From Crenobacter luteus (GTDB taxonomy: Bacteria > Pseudomonadota > Gammaproteobacteria > Burkholderiales > Chromobacteriaceae): a DNA stretch of 48,719 nucleotides. Where the stretch lies: contig NZ_SLXG01000020.1 of the NCBI RefSeq assembly GCF_004345725.1, positions 1 to 48,719 on the forward strand. Direction: 5' to 3'. Both the position numbers and the translations under genes were made by a program. Positions within the stretch are counted from its first letter, which is position 1. Each line of letters opens with the position of its first letter. The notes under the pieces were generated by a model. The model was not told the DNA's origin. It made no database searches and saw only the letters and a program-made list of their open reading frames with translations. Of this stretch, positions 33,383-43,895 are shown piece after piece.

Positions 33383-34744
33383 ATGGCCAGGATCAAGACC
33401 GTCTACAGCTGCGGCGAGTGCGGTGGGCAGAGCCCGAAGTGGCAAGGCCAGTGCCCGCACTGCGGCGCGTGGAACACGCTGACCGAGACCACGGTCGCGC
33501 CGCCCTCGGCCAACTCGCGCTTCCAGACCTGGACCGCCGCCGCCAGCCCGGTGCAACGGCTGTCCGAGGTGCAGGCGGAGGAGCTGCCGCGCACGCCGTC
33601 CGGCATCGACGAGCTCGACCGCGTGCTCGGCGGCGGCATCGTGCGGGGCGCGGTGATCCTGCTCGGCGGCGACCCGGGCATCGGCAAGTCGACGCTGCTG
33701 TTGCAGGCGCTCTCCAGCCTCGGCGCGACGAAGAAGGTGCTCTACGTGTCGGGCGAGGAGTCGCCGCAGCAGATCGCGCTGCGCGCGAGCCGGCTGGCGG
33801 TCGACCCGGGCCGCGTGCACCTGTTGGCCGAGATCCGCATGGAGGCGATCCTCGCCACCTTGCAGGCCGAGGCGCCCGAGGTGGCGGTGATCGACTCGAT
33901 CCAGACGCTGTACACCGAGGCGGTGACTTCGGCGCCCGGCTCGGTCAGCCAGGTGCGCGAGTGCGCGGCGCAACTGACGCGCGTCGCCAAGCAGAGCGGC
34001 ACGACCATCCTGCTGGTCGGCCACGTCACCAAGGAAGGCGCGATCGCCGGCCCGCGCGTGCTCGAACACATCGTCGACACCGTGCTCTACTTCGAGGGCG
34101 ACGCGCATTCGAGCTACCGGATGGTCCGCGCGATCAAGAACCGCTTCGGCGCCGCCAACGAGCTGGGCGTGTTCGCGATGACCGAGCGCGGCCTCAAGGG
34201 CGTGTCCAACCCGTCGGCGATCTTCCTGTCCTCCTACCGCGACGACGTGCCCGGTTCCTGCGTGCTGGTCACGCAGGAGGGCTCGCGGCCGCTGTTGGTC
34301 GAGGTGCAGGCGCTGGTCGACGACGCGCACGGCTTCCAGCCCAAGCGGCTGGCGGTCGGGCTCGAACAGAACCGGCTGGCGATGCTGATGGCGGTGCTGC
34401 ACCGCCACGCCGGCGTCGCGGTGTTCGACCAGGACGTGTTCCTCAACGCGGTCGGCGGCGTCAAGATCGGCGAGCCGGCGGCCGACCTGGCGGTGGTGCT
34501 GGCGATGGTGTCGTCGCTGCGCGACCAGCCCCTGCCGGACAAGCTGGTGGTGTTCGGCGAGATCGGCCTGTCCGGCGAGGTGCGCCCGGTCGCGCGCGGC
34601 CAGGAAAGGCTCAAGGAGGCGGCCAAGCTCGGCTTCACGCGCGCGATCGTGCCTGCCGCCAACCGGCCGCGCCAGCCGATCGACGGCATGGAAGTGATCG
34701 CCGTCGAAAGGTTGGCCGAGGCGGTCGACTACTGCCGCGGCTAG
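33383..34744 (+). CDS. radA: DNA repair/recombination protein RadA
   Basis: A 453-residue RecA-related helicase that drives branch migration in recombinational repair and, in transformable bacteria, helps integrate incoming DNA. The zinc finger CGECGG...CPHCGAWN is at about 10-30, Walker A GGDPGIGKST at about 95-104, the RadA-specific KNRFG motif near 252, and a C-terminal Lon-protease-like domain (LAVVLAMVSSLRDQPLP). ATG 33383 lies 4 bases after the lipoprotein stop. Three copies of the dispersed motif lie in it. Confidence 0.96.
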   Translation: MARIKTVYSCGECGGQSPKWQGQCPHCGAWNTLTETTVAPPSANSRFQTWTAAASPVQRLSEVQAEELPRTPSGIDELDRVLGGGIVRGAVILLGGDPGIGKSTLLLQALSSLGATKKVLYVSGEESPQQIALRASRLAVDPGRVHLLAEIRMEAILATLQAEAPEVAVIDSIQTLYTEAVTSAPGSVSQVRECAAQLTRVAKQSGTTILLVGHVTKEGAIAGPRVLEHIVDTVLYFEGDAHSSYRMVRAIKNRFGAANELGVFAMTERGLKGVSNPSAIFLSSYRDDVPGSCVLVTQEGSRPLLVEVQALVDDAHGFQPKRLAVGLEQNRLAMLMAVLHRHAGVAVFDQDVFLNAVGGVKIGEPAADLAVVLAMVSSLRDQPLPDKLVVFGEIGLSGEVRPVARGQERLKEAAKLGFTRAIVPAANRPRQPIDGMEVIAVERLAEAVDYCRG

Positions 34745-34803
34745 CGTCTGCAGCCTGGCGGCATCGTGCAAACGCCGGGCACGCCCGGGCGCGGGGAGGG
34801 GGC

Positions 34804-35364
34804 ATGGCGACACCGGAGATGATCGAGGCCGAGCGCGACTACCTGCTGCGCTACGCGCTCGCCCAGTTGCGCGACCGCGCGGCCGCCGAGGAGGTGGTGC
34901 AGGAGACGCTGCTGGCGGCGCTCGAATCGCTGGCGAGCTTCAAGGGCGCGTCAAGTCTGCGCACCTGGCTGACTTCGATCCTGCGCCACAAGCTGCTCGA
35001 CGCCTTGCGCGCGAAAAAGCGCGACGAGCGCTTCGAGCCCTTGCCGGACGAGATCGACGACGCGGACTTCGACGGCCTGTTCGACGCCCGTGGCCGCTGG
35101 CGCGAGCCGGTCAGGGCCTGGGGCCGGCCGGAGGAGGCGCTGATCGCGCGCGAATTCTGGACGGTGTTCGAGCGCTGCTCGCAGGCGATGCCGCGTCGCA
35201 CCGCGATGGTGTTCGTGATGCGCGAGCTGATGGGGCTGGAGATCGCCGACATCTGTCAGCAGATGGAGATCAGCGCGACCCACTGTTCGGTGCTGCTGTA
35301 CCGCGCGCGCATGAGCTTGCGCGAGTGCTTTTCGACGCGTTGGCCGGGAGGGGAGGTGCGATGA
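34804..35364 (+). CDS. ECF-type RNA polymerase sigma factor
   Basis: A 186-residue sigma factor. Region 2 (RYALAQLRDRAAAEEVVQETLLAALESLASFKGASSLRTWLTSILRHKLLDALR) binds core and the -10; region 4 is near 130-175 (MPRRTAMVFVMRELMGLEIADICQQMEIS) and reads the -35. ATG 34804 follows GGGGAGGGGGC. The stop overlaps the next gene (ATGA), a tiny zinc protein that is its likely anti-sigma factor. Arrangement matches the Neisseria meningitidis sigma-E/MseR pair that governs methionine sulfoxide reductase; that parallel is from memory and the targets here are unknown. Confidence 0.9.
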   Translation: MATPEMIEAERDYLLRYALAQLRDRAAAEEVVQETLLAALESLASFKGASSLRTWLTSILRHKLLDALRAKKRDERFEPLPDEIDDADFDGLFDARGRWREPVRAWGRPEEALIAREFWTVFERCSQAMPRRTAMVFVMRELMGLEIADICQQMEISATHCSVLLYRARMSLRECFSTRWPGGEVR

Positions 35365-35543
35365 TCATCCATTGCCGCGCGGCGAGCCGGCTGATTTCCG
35401 CCGCGCTCGACCGCCCGCTCACCGTGCGGGAGGCGTGCCAGCTGCGCTTTCACCTGCTGCTGTGCCGCGACTGCCGCGCCTTTTCGCGCCAGCTGGGGCT
35501 GATCCGGCGCGCCGCGCGCCGCGCCGGCAACGGCGAGTCCTGA
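35361..35543 (+). CDS. Zinc-binding anti-sigma factor (ZAS type)
   Basis: A 60-residue basic protein with the HxxxCxxC zinc motif in FHLLLCRDCRAF (about 32-43). Such short soluble ZAS proteins hold their ECF sigma inactive until oxidation releases the zinc. ATG 35361 overlaps the sigma-factor stop, and GGGAGG lies just upstream. The lack of a membrane helix argues for a cytoplasmic signal. Confidence 0.82.
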   Translation: MIIHCRAASRLISAALDRPLTVREACQLRFHLLLCRDCRAFSRQLGLIRRAARRAGNGES

Positions 35544-35580
35544 GCGCTGCATTCGACCGCGGCCATTTTCAAACTGACAA

Positions 35581-35620
35581 CGACGTTGGCCGAGCCCTCG
35601 ATGAGGCTCGGCCAACGTCG
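35581..35620. terminator. Perfect inverted pair of TTGGCCGAG motifs between convergent genes
   Basis: CGACGTTGGCCGAGCC and its exact complement form a 16-bp stem around an 8-base loop. Each arm holds one dispersed motif copy (35586, 35607). It is placed between two convergent genes and has a short TTT on the right and A/T-rich sequence on the left, so it can stop transcription from both sides. Confidence 0.85.
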
Positions 35621-35637
35621 TTTGCGCGTCGCGGCGC

Positions 35638-35988
35638 CTATTTGCGGTTTTTCCGCTTCGCCGCGGCCGCGTTCGGGCAGCTCGCGCAGCGCACGCCGTC
35701 GCCGAGGCCGCAGCCTTCGAGCGACTGTTTCAACGCACACACCGAGCGGCGGCAGGCGATGAAGCGGATGTTCTCGGCGTTGGCCAGCTCGCGAAAGTGC
35801 TTCATCACGTTGTGGCCGAGGAAGTCGGTGAACAGGATCAACAGGTCGGTACCCGCCGGCAGGCGGTCGACCTTGCGCTGATGCGAGCTGTTGCGCCCGG
35901 TCAGGTGACGATGGATGTCGATGCCGAAGCCGTTCAGCACGTCGGGGATGTTGCCGAGTTGATCGGCGCCAACCAGCATGGCTTTCAT
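35638..35988 (-). CDS. DUF2325 family protein under a Fur box
   Basis: A 116-residue protein of the DUF2325 family: MLVGADQLGNIPDVLNGFGI at the start, TDLLILFTDFLGHNVMKHF in the middle, and a Cys-rich, basic C-terminus (CGLGDGVRCASCP) that may bind metal. Function unproven. ATG 35988 has AGGAG 7 bases upstream. The promoter carries a clear Fur-box-like palindrome, so expression probably rises on iron starvation. Confidence 0.85.
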   Translation of the reverse strand: MKAMLVGADQLGNIPDVLNGFGIDIHRHLTGRNSSHQRKVDRLPAGTDLLILFTDFLGHNVMKHFRELANAENIRFIACRRSVCALKQSLEGCGLGDGVRCASCPNAAAAKRKNRK

Positions 35989-36024
35989 GGGCTGCTCCTG
36001 GTGAGATCGGTGCTAAGTGATATC

Positions 36025-36054
36025 AATGATAATTACTATCATTTGCATCGACAA
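36025..36054 (-). promoter_or_regulatory. Fur box over the promoter of the DUF2325 gene
   Basis: AATGATAATTACTATCATT (36025-36043) is a near-perfect 19-bp palindrome of the GATAATGATAATCATTATC type. On the minus strand TTGTCG (-35, 36054-36049) and TATCAT (-10, 36031-36026) are 17 bases apart, and the palindrome covers the -10 and part of the spacer, the usual position for repression by Fur. Confidence 0.8.
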
Positions 36055-36203
36055 GCGTCGTGACGCGCGCTACGGCAAAATCTCATGACAAGAGGCTTGA
36101 AAAGCCACAGCGTACGCACCCAGGCCAGGCCTTTGATAAGCAAACGGCCTTTTGCCCGTCTGCTCGGGCGATGAAGTGGGTGCGGGGAGGGGCGCGGAGG
36201 AGC

Positions 36204-36988
36204 TCAGGGCAGGCGGGTGACGCGCAGCCGGAAGGCGCGCTCGAGGCGCTCGTGCGTGGCCCCGGCGCCGAACAGTGCGACCGCGCCGCCGTCGCGTGCG
36301 GCGCCGACGCCGCCGAGCAAGATCCACTCGCCGAGCCGGCCCTCGACGGTGGTCGCCAGCCGCGCGCGTTCCTGCGAGCGGCCGCGGAAGGCGTCGTCGC
36401 GGGTCGCGATGTCGACCCGCACGCGGTCGCCGCCGATGAGGCGCGGCCGTACGTGAAAGCCGCGGATTGCGTCGCGGTACTCGACGCCGCCGACCGGGCC
36501 GTGCGGGCCGTACAGCCGCCACGGCATCGGCCGGCTGTCGCCGATCGCGATATAGCCGCTGCGGTTGTCGAGCAGGCGCAGCGTCTGGCGGCTTGCGGTG
36601 CGACGGTCGCGGCCTTCGGCGCGCAGGTCGACGCCGCTGTCGTCGCCGGAGCCGGTGGCGCTGCCGCTGCGTCGGCCGCCCCAGTCTATGCTGGCCGCAC
36701 CGCCGGCGCGGCGGCTGTCGGTCTCGACCTCGACCAGCAGCGAGGCCGGCCGCACGTCGAGCGTCGCGACCAGGCGGCGCAGCTCGGCGGCGCGCGCCGG
36801 CGGCACGTCGACGATCAGCTTGTCGTCGAGCGCGCTGGCCGTTTCGCCCGGCCGCAGGTGCGGCGCGAGCGCGTCGGCGACGTCCTGCGCGTCGCGCCAC
36901 GACAGCGCGATCACCTCGATCGCCTGTGCGGCCTGGCCGAGCGTCAGCGCGATCAGCGCAGCGGCCAGCGTCGCTCGTCGGGATGGTC

Positions 36989-36992
<4 letters not shown>
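36204..36992 (-). CDS. Secretin N-terminal-domain-like periplasmic protein
   Basis: A 262-residue exported protein (signal peptide ATLAAALIALTLGQAAQA). After it, EVIALSWRDAQDVADALAPHL...DDKLIVDVPPARAAELRRLVATLD is a NolW-like secretin N-domain repeat, and the rest (RQTLRLLDNRSGYIAIGDSRPMP...GEWILLGG) resembles the start of a secretin barrel but is too short to form one. It could assist a secretion or pilus system or be an isolated remnant. ATG 36992 overlaps the ubiB stop (ATGA), so the two are co-translated. Confidence 0.7.
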
Positions 36993-38677
<1,685 letters not shown>

Positions 38678-38759
38678 GGAGGATTCCGTCGCCAGTCATT
38701 CCGTCTATCGCCCCGCGGGCGCGGGGTCTGACAGCAGCATAACACGCCGGCTTGTCGGC

Positions 38760-38788
38760 TTTACACGCCTAGCCTCGTTCGTTAGAGT
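38760..38788 (+). promoter_or_regulatory. Promoter of the NlpC/P60 gene, possibly leaderless
   Basis: TTTACA and TAGAGT are separated by 17 bases. The expected start of transcription falls on or next to the ATG at 38796, and no ribosome site precedes it. Confidence 0.5.
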
Positions 38789-38795
38789 GCAGTCC

Positions 38796-39650
38796 ATGAA
38801 ATTGCACCTGCGCCTATTCGCCATGCTGCTGGTCGCGTTCACGGCCTTCGCCCACGCGGCGCCGGAGCGCTCGCAGGGCGACGACGACCCGATCGCCAAG
38901 TTCGCCTCGCCCGGAGAAGAAGCGGTGGGTGACTTGCTGCTGCAGGCGATGAGCCTGATCGGCGTCGCCTACCGCTTCGGCGGCAGCACGCCCGATTCTG
39001 GCCTCGACTGCAGCGGCTTCATCCAGTATGTGTTCAAGAAGTCGCTGCGCGTGAACCTGCCGCGCACCGCCGCCGAGATGGCGCGCGTCGGAAAGCCGGT
39101 CGACCGGGGCGAACTTGTGCCCGGCGACCTGGTCTTTTTCAATACGCGCGGTTTTGCGTTTTCGCACGTCGGCATCTACATGGGCAACGGCCGCTTCATC
39201 CATTCGCCGCGCAGCGGCAAGAGCGTCGAGATCACCAGCATGGGGATCGACTACTGGGTGCAGCGCTACAACGGCGCGCGCCGCGTGCAGCGCGGCTCGG
39301 CCAACCTGGCCGCGGAGTTGACCGATCGCCCCCCCGCCGACAAGCCGCAGCGTGCGGCGGCGAGCGTGCGCGCTACCGAGCCGCGCCGTGCGGTGGCCCA
39401 GCGGGAGGAGGAGGCGCCGGCGCGCGGCCGCTACCGTCGCGTCGAGGTCGAGACGCAGGCCAAGTGCCCGCGCGGTCGCGACTGCCCGGCGCCCAAGGCG
39501 GCGGTCGAACGCCGCGCCGACGAGCGCAACAAGAAATCGCGCGACGAGGAAACGCGCGGCCGCCGCAAGGCCGAGGCCACCGAGCCGCCGAAGGCCAAGC
39601 GCAAGGACGCGTCGGAAAAACGCCCGACCCAGCAGAAGGACCGCGGCTAG
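38796..39650 (+). CDS. Secreted NlpC/P60 peptidoglycan endopeptidase
   Basis: A 284-residue hydrolase cutting D-Glu/mDAP-type stem-peptide bonds. Signal peptide (LRLFAMLLVAFTAFAHA), then the NlpC/P60 domain (about 45-160) with the triad Cys72 (LDCSGFIQYV), His124 (FSHVGIYMG) and His136 (FIHSP). The last 110 residues are a disordered Lys/Arg/Glu-rich tail (RGRRKAEATEPPKAKRK) that may bind the anionic cell wall. Relatives Spr/MepS and NlpC lack such a tail. No ribosome site is seen. Confidence 0.92.
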   Translation: MKLHLRLFAMLLVAFTAFAHAAPERSQGDDDPIAKFASPGEEAVGDLLLQAMSLIGVAYRFGGSTPDSGLDCSGFIQYVFKKSLRVNLPRTAAEMARVGKPVDRGELVPGDLVFFNTRGFAFSHVGIYMGNGRFIHSPRSGKSVEITSMGIDYWVQRYNGARRVQRGSANLAAELTDRPPADKPQRAAASVRATEPRRAVAQREEEAPARGRYRRVEVETQAKCPRGRDCPAPKAAVERRADERNKKSRDEETRGRRKAEATEPPKAKRKDASEKRPTQQKDRG

Positions 39651-39670
39651 CGGTTCCCGGATCAACCCGC

Positions 39671-39701
39671 GATGCCCGCGATGCGCGGGCATCGCCGTTT
39701 T
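39671..39701 (+). terminator. Terminator after the NlpC/P60 gene
   Basis: GATGCCCGCG and CGCGGGCATC form a 10-bp stem with a 3-base loop, followed by GCCGTTTT. Confidence 0.8.
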
Positions 39702-39715
39702 GAAGTGCAAACACG

Positions 39716-39934
39716 ATGAGCAGCAATCTCGACATGCCGGTCTGGCGCGATCCGCAGGGCAACACCGTCGCCTGCGTGGAAAAGATCAAGGTGATGCGCG
39801 AAAACCTCGAGGAGCTGGCGCAACTGGCGCAGGACGCGTTCGAGGACGCGATCCTGATGGGCTGCGACGAGAGCCAGGTGCGCGACTTCCTGGTCCAGTT
39901 GATGCAGCGTCTCGAAAATCCCTACCAACCCTGA
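39716..39934 (+). CDS. Small acidic protein of unknown function, 72 aa
   Basis: ATG at 39716. The protein (MPVWRDPQGNTVACVEKIKVMRENLEELAQLAQDAFEDAIL...) is one long charged helix pair. I know no family for it, though its good codon bias and position 13 bases before lolC/E suggest a real gene, perhaps in the same transcript. The ribosome site is weak. Confidence 0.7.
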   Translation: MSSNLDMPVWRDPQGNTVACVEKIKVMRENLEELAQLAQDAFEDAILMGCDESQVRDFLVQLMQRLENPYQP

Positions 39935-39947
39935 CCCAAAGGCCCGC

Positions 39948-41195
39948 ATGACCCTCCCGTTCGAGGCCTTCATCGGCTTGAGATACCTGCGCGCTCGCCG
40001 CAGCAACGGCTTCATTTCCTTCATCTCGCTGGTGTCGGTGCTCGGCATCGCGCTCGGCGTCGCCGCGCTGATCATCGTGCTGTCGGTGATGAACGGCTTC
40101 CAGAAGGAAATCCGCGGCCGCATCCTCGGCGTCGCGTCCCACCTGGAAATCAGCAGCTACGATGCGCGCCTGCCCGACTGGCCGGCCTACGCGAAGTTGG
40201 CCGAGCGTGAACCCGAGGTGCGCGCGGTCGCCCCCTTCGTCAACGCGCAGGGTCTGCTGACCTCGCGCGGCGTGGTGCGCGGCGCGCTGGTGCGCGGTGT
40301 CGAGCCGGCGCGCGAAGACCAGGTGGTCGAGGTCGGCCACAAGATGCTGGCCGGCCGGCTGTCCGACCTGAAGCCCGGCGGCTTCGGCATCGTGCTCGGC
40401 GTCGAGCTGGCGCGCCAGCTGGGCGTGGCGGTCGGCGACAAGGTGACGCTCCTGACGCCGCAGGGCAACGTGACGCCGGCCGGCCTGATGCCGCGGCTCA
40501 AGCAGTTCACCGTGGTCGGCGTGTTCAAGGTCGACATGTTCGAGTTCGATTCGTCGCTGGCGATGGTCGACCTGCGCGACGCGCAGCTCTTGTTCCGCAT
40601 GGGCGACGCGGTGTCGGGCGTGCGGCTCAAGCTGTCCGACCCGATGCTGGCGCCCGAGCTGAAGGCGCGCTTTGCCGGCAAGCTGCCGCCGGAGGCGACC
40701 GCGACCGACTGGACCGACATGAACGCCAACTACTTCCGCGCGGTGCAGATCGAGAAGCGGATGATGTTCATCATCCTGACGCTGATCGTCGCCGTCGCCG
40801 CGTTCAACCTGGTGTCGACGCTGGTGATGGTGGTCACCGACAAGCGGGCCGACATCGCGATCCTGCGCACGCTCGGCGCCAGCCCGGCCAGCATCATGAA
40901 GATCTTCGTGATCCAGGGCTCGGTCTCGGGCATCCTCGGCACGCTGTCGGGCGTCGCCGGCGGCGTGCTCGTCGCGCTGAACCTCGACGTGATCGTGCCG
41001 GCGATCGAGCGCGTGCTCGGCACCCGGCTGATCTCGGGCGACGTCTACCTGATCGACCACCTGCCGTCGCAGGTGCTGTCGGGCGACGTGACGACCATCG
41101 CGCTGATCTCGCTGGCGCTGTCCTTCCTCGCCACCCTGTACCCGAGCTGGCACGCCGCGCGCCTGCAACCGGCGGAGGCGCTGCGCTATGAGTAA
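39948..41195 (+). CDS. lolC: Lipoprotein-releasing ABC transporter permease (LolC/LolE)
   Basis: A 415-residue inner-membrane permease of the LolCE family, which extracts outer-membrane lipoproteins and hands them to LolA. Helix 1 ([35 protein letters not shown]) is diagnostic, a large periplasmic domain follows (about 50-265), then three helices ([61 protein letters not shown]). Only one permease gene is present next to lolD, so the complex may use two copies of it, as proposed for LolF-type systems. It overlaps lolD by 8 bases. Confidence 0.93.
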   Translation: MTLPFEAFIGLRYLRARRSNGFISFISLVSVLGIALGVAALIIVLSVMNGFQKEIRGRILGVASHLEISSYDARLPDWPAYAKLAEREPEVRAVAPFVNAQGLLTSRGVVRGALVRGVEPAREDQVVEVGHKMLAGRLSDLKPGGFGIVLGVELARQLGVAVGDKVTLLTPQGNVTPAGLMPRLKQFTVVGVFKVDMFEFDSSLAMVDLRDAQLLFRMGDAVSGVRLKLSDPMLAPELKARFAGKLPPEATATDWTDMNANYFRAVQIEKRMMFIILTLIVAVAAFNLVSTLVMVVTDKRADIAILRTLGASPASIMKIFVIQGSVSGILGTLSGVAGGVLVALNLDVIVPAIERVLGTRLISGDVYLIDHLPSQVLSGDVTTIALISLALSFLATLYPSWHAARLQPAEALRYE

Positions 41196-41880
41196 GCCGA
41201 ACACCGTGCTGGAAGCCTTCGACCTCGCCAAGAGCTACGAGGAGGGACGGCGTGCGCTCAAGGTGCTGGCCGGTATCGACCTGCGCGTCGACAAGGGCGA
41301 TACGCTGGCGGTGGTCGGCGCGTCCGGCTCCGGCAAGAGCACGCTCTTGCACCTCTTGGGCGGGCTGGATACGCCGACGCAGGGCAGGGTAGAGCTGGCC
41401 GGCGAGAACCTGTTCGCCGTGTCGGAAAAGCGCCGCGGCCAGCTGCGCAACCACCACCTCGGCTTCGTCTACCAGTTCCACCACCTGTTGCCCGAATTCT
41501 CCGCGCTCGAGAACGTGATGATGCCGCTCCTGATCCGGCGCCAGCCGCGCGGCGAGGCGGCCGAGGCCGCCAGCCAGATGCTGGCGCGCGTCGGCCTCGG
41601 CGCGCGGCTCGAGCACAAGCCGGGCGAGCTGTCGGGTGGCGAGCGCCAGCGTGCGGCGATCGCGCGCGCGCTGGTGACGCGGCCGGCCTGCCTTTTGGCC
41701 GACGAGCCGACCGGCAACCTCGACCGCGGCAACGCCGAGGCGGTGTTCGAGCTGATGCTGGAGCTGAACCACGGCCTCGGCACCGCGCTGGTCATCGTCA
41801 CCCACGACCCCGAGCTGGCCGCCCGCACCGGCCGCGTGCTGAGGCTCACCGAGGCGGGCCTGTCGGAAGACGACGACTGA
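41188..41880 (+). CDS. lolD: Lipoprotein-releasing ABC transporter ATPase LolD
   Basis: A 230-residue ABC ATPase: Walker [10 protein letters not shown] (about 45-53), Q-loop [21 protein letters not shown] (the LolD-type segment), signature LSGGERQR, Walker [14 protein letters not shown]-loop VTHD. It powers the neighbouring LolC/E permease. ATG 41188 overlaps the permease end. A dispersed motif copy follows the stop (41886). Confidence 0.95.
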   Translation: MSKPNTVLEAFDLAKSYEEGRRALKVLAGIDLRVDKGDTLAVVGASGSGKSTLLHLLGGLDTPTQGRVELAGENLFAVSEKRRGQLRNHHLGFVYQFHHLLPEFSALENVMMPLLIRRQPRGEAAEAASQMLARVGLGARLEHKPGELSGGERQRAAIARALVTRPACLLADEPTGNLDRGNAEAVFELMLELNHGLGTALVIVTHDPELAARTGRVLRLTEAGLSEDDD

Positions 41881-41928
41881 GCCGGCTCGGCCAACCTGTT
41901 CCTTTACTATCGATACGGAGACGCGACT

Positions 41929-43251
41929 TTGTTGTTATTTCGTCGTGACGAATGGTCTGTCGACGTGCTGTGGCAGGCGCTGCGCACGCAGTGGGGTCTG
42001 ACCGAACTGGGCATCGCGCTGGCCTGCTTCGGCCTGGGCTGGCTGGCGGCGCGCGCGGTCTACCATCGCGTGTTCGCCGCCCACCCGGAGCGCTTCGACC
42101 GCTTCCTGCCCTACGTCGGCTTCCGCGTCGTGATGCCGCTGGTCGCCCAGGTGCTGGTGATCGGCGCGGCCAGCGTGTGGGTGCTGGCGCTGGCGCGGCC
42201 GGCGCACGTGCTGCCGGTGGCGTCGGCGATGCTGTTCTGGCTGGCGGCGATCCGCGTGCTGGCGGCCATGCTGCGCCAGGCCTTTCCGGCGGGCAAGTTC
42301 GAGCGCGGCAGCGAGCAGTCGCTGTCGGCGGTGCTGTGGGTGGTGTTCATCACCTGGGCGATCGGCGCCGACAGTCTGGTGATCGACTGGCTCGAGTCGG
42401 TGCACCTCACCGTCGGCAAGTCGCGGCTCGACCTGCTGATGGTGATCACCGCCATCCTGTGGGTCGCGGTGATCCTGGTCGGCGCGATGTGGGTGGGCCG
42501 CCTGGTCGACCAGCGGCTGATGCGCATCGGCGAGATCGACCTGAACCTGCGCATCGTGTTCTCCAAGCTCGCGCGCACCATCCTGATCATCGCGGCGGTG
42601 CTGATCGCGCTGCCCGTCGTCGGCATCGACCTGACCGTGCTGTCGGTGTTCGGCGGCGCGCTCGGCGTCGGCCTCGGCTTCGGTCTGCAGAAGATCGCCA
42701 GCAACTACGTGTCCGGCTTCATCATCCTGCTCGACCGCTCGATCCGCATCGGCGACCGGCTGATGGTCGACAACCGCGTCGGCTACGTGTCGCAGATCAC
42801 CGCGCGTTACGTGGTGCTCAAGGGGCTGGACGGCTCCGAGGCGCTGGTGCCGAACGACACGCTGATCGCCAACACGGTGATCAACCAGTCCTACTCGGAC
42901 AAGGCGATCTGGACTAGCCTGCAAGTGCAGGTGGCCTACGACACCGACCTCGACCTCGCGCTGGCGCTGATGCGTGCCGCCGCCGCCGACCATCCGCGCC
43001 TGCTGAAGGATCCGGCCCCCTCGGCCAACGTGACGCTGTTCGGTGACAACGGTATCGCGCTCGACCTGGGTTTCTGGGTTGCCGACCCCGAGAACGGCTT
43101 CATGGGCCTGAAGTCGGAGCTGAACCTGGCGATCTGGCGCAGCTTCAAGCAGCACGGCGTCCAGATGCCGTTCCCGCAGCGCGAGGTGCGCATCCTCAAT
43201 CCCCTGCCGACGGCGGCCGAGACCGCCGCAGGGTTACGACCCGGAGAGTAG
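41929..43251 (+). CDS. MscS-family mechanosensitive channel
   Basis: A 440-residue channel with about five membrane helices before the MscS core: the pore helix is SVFGGALGVGLGFGLQKIASNYVSGFIILLDRSIRIGD (about 240-277), the beta domain follows (VGYVSQITARYVVLKGLDGSEALVPNDTLI), then the vestibule. It opens under membrane tension to release solutes on osmotic downshock. TTG start at 41929 has GGAG 8 bases upstream. It is 3 bases from the response regulator gene. Confidence 0.93.
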   Translation: MLLFRRDEWSVDVLWQALRTQWGLTELGIALACFGLGWLAARAVYHRVFAAHPERFDRFLPYVGFRVVMPLVAQVLVIGAASVWVLALARPAHVLPVASAMLFWLAAIRVLAAMLRQAFPAGKFERGSEQSLSAVLWVVFITWAIGADSLVIDWLESVHLTVGKSRLDLLMVITAILWVAVILVGAMWVGRLVDQRLMRIGEIDLNLRIVFSKLARTILIIAAVLIALPVVGIDLTVLSVFGGALGVGLGFGLQKIASNYVSGFIILLDRSIRIGDRLMVDNRVGYVSQITARYVVLKGLDGSEALVPNDTLIANTVINQSYSDKAIWTSLQVQVAYDTDLDLALALMRAAAADHPRLLKDPAPSANVTLFGDNGIALDLGFWVADPENGFMGLKSELNLAIWRSFKQHGVQMPFPQREVRILNPLPTAAETAAGLRPGE

Positions 43252-43253
43252 AC

Positions 43254-43895
43254 GTGCCGCACAGACTGGCGATCATCGACGACGACGCGGCGGTCCGCGA
43301 CGCCCTGCTGTGGTTGCTCGAAGACCACGGCTACGCCGCCGACGGCTACGACAGCGCCGAGGCCTTCCTCGACGCCGCCGTGCCCGACCTTTACCAGTGC
43401 CTGGTGCTCGACCTGAGGCTGACCGGCATGAGCGGCATCATGCTGCTCGAAAGGTTGGCCGAGCTGCCTTACGCGCCGCCGGTGATCATGCTGACCGCGC
43501 ACGGCGACGTACCGCACGCGGTGTCGGCGCTCAAGCTCGGTGCGGCCGACTTCCTCGAGAAGCCATTCGACAACGCGCGCCTGCTCGGTCTCGTCGAGAC
43601 CTGCATCGCGCAGGACGCGGCGGCGCGCGACAAGCACCGGCGTCTCGCCGGCGTCGCGGACGCGCTCGCCTCGCTGACCGAGCGCGAGCGCCAGGTGATG
43701 GCGCTGGTGCTGGCCGGCAAGCTGAACAAGCAGATCGCCGACGCGCTGGCGATCAGCATGAAGACGGTCGAGGTTCACCGCGCGCGGGTGTTCGACAAGA
43801 TGGGCGTCAAGTCGGCGGTCGAGCTCGCGAACCGGGTCGCGGTGCTCGGCGAGGACGCGGTGCGCCAGCTCAAGGCGGACGGGGAGGCGGCATGA
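43254..43895 (+). CDS. Orphan FixJ-type response regulator
   Basis: A 213-residue regulator: receiver with acidic residues IIDDD (7-11), phospho-acceptor Asp53 in LVLDLRLTG, Thr in MLTAHGD and Lys in LEKPFDN; LuxR-type helix-turn-helix near 140-195 (LTERERQVMALVLAGKLNKQIADALAISMKTVEVHR). GTG 43254 follows GGAG. No kinase gene is adjacent, so the partner is unknown; the regulator of the thi-linked pair at 20092 is a paralogue. It overlaps nudB (ATGA). Confidence 0.92.
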   Translation: MPHRLAIIDDDAAVRDALLWLLEDHGYAADGYDSAEAFLDAAVPDLYQCLVLDLRLTGMSGIMLLERLAELPYAPPVIMLTAHGDVPHAVSALKLGAADFLEKPFDNARLLGLVETCIAQDAAARDKHRRLAGVADALASLTERERQVMALVLAGKLNKQIADALAISMKTVEVHRARVFDKMGVKSAVELANRVAVLGEDAVRQLKADGEAA

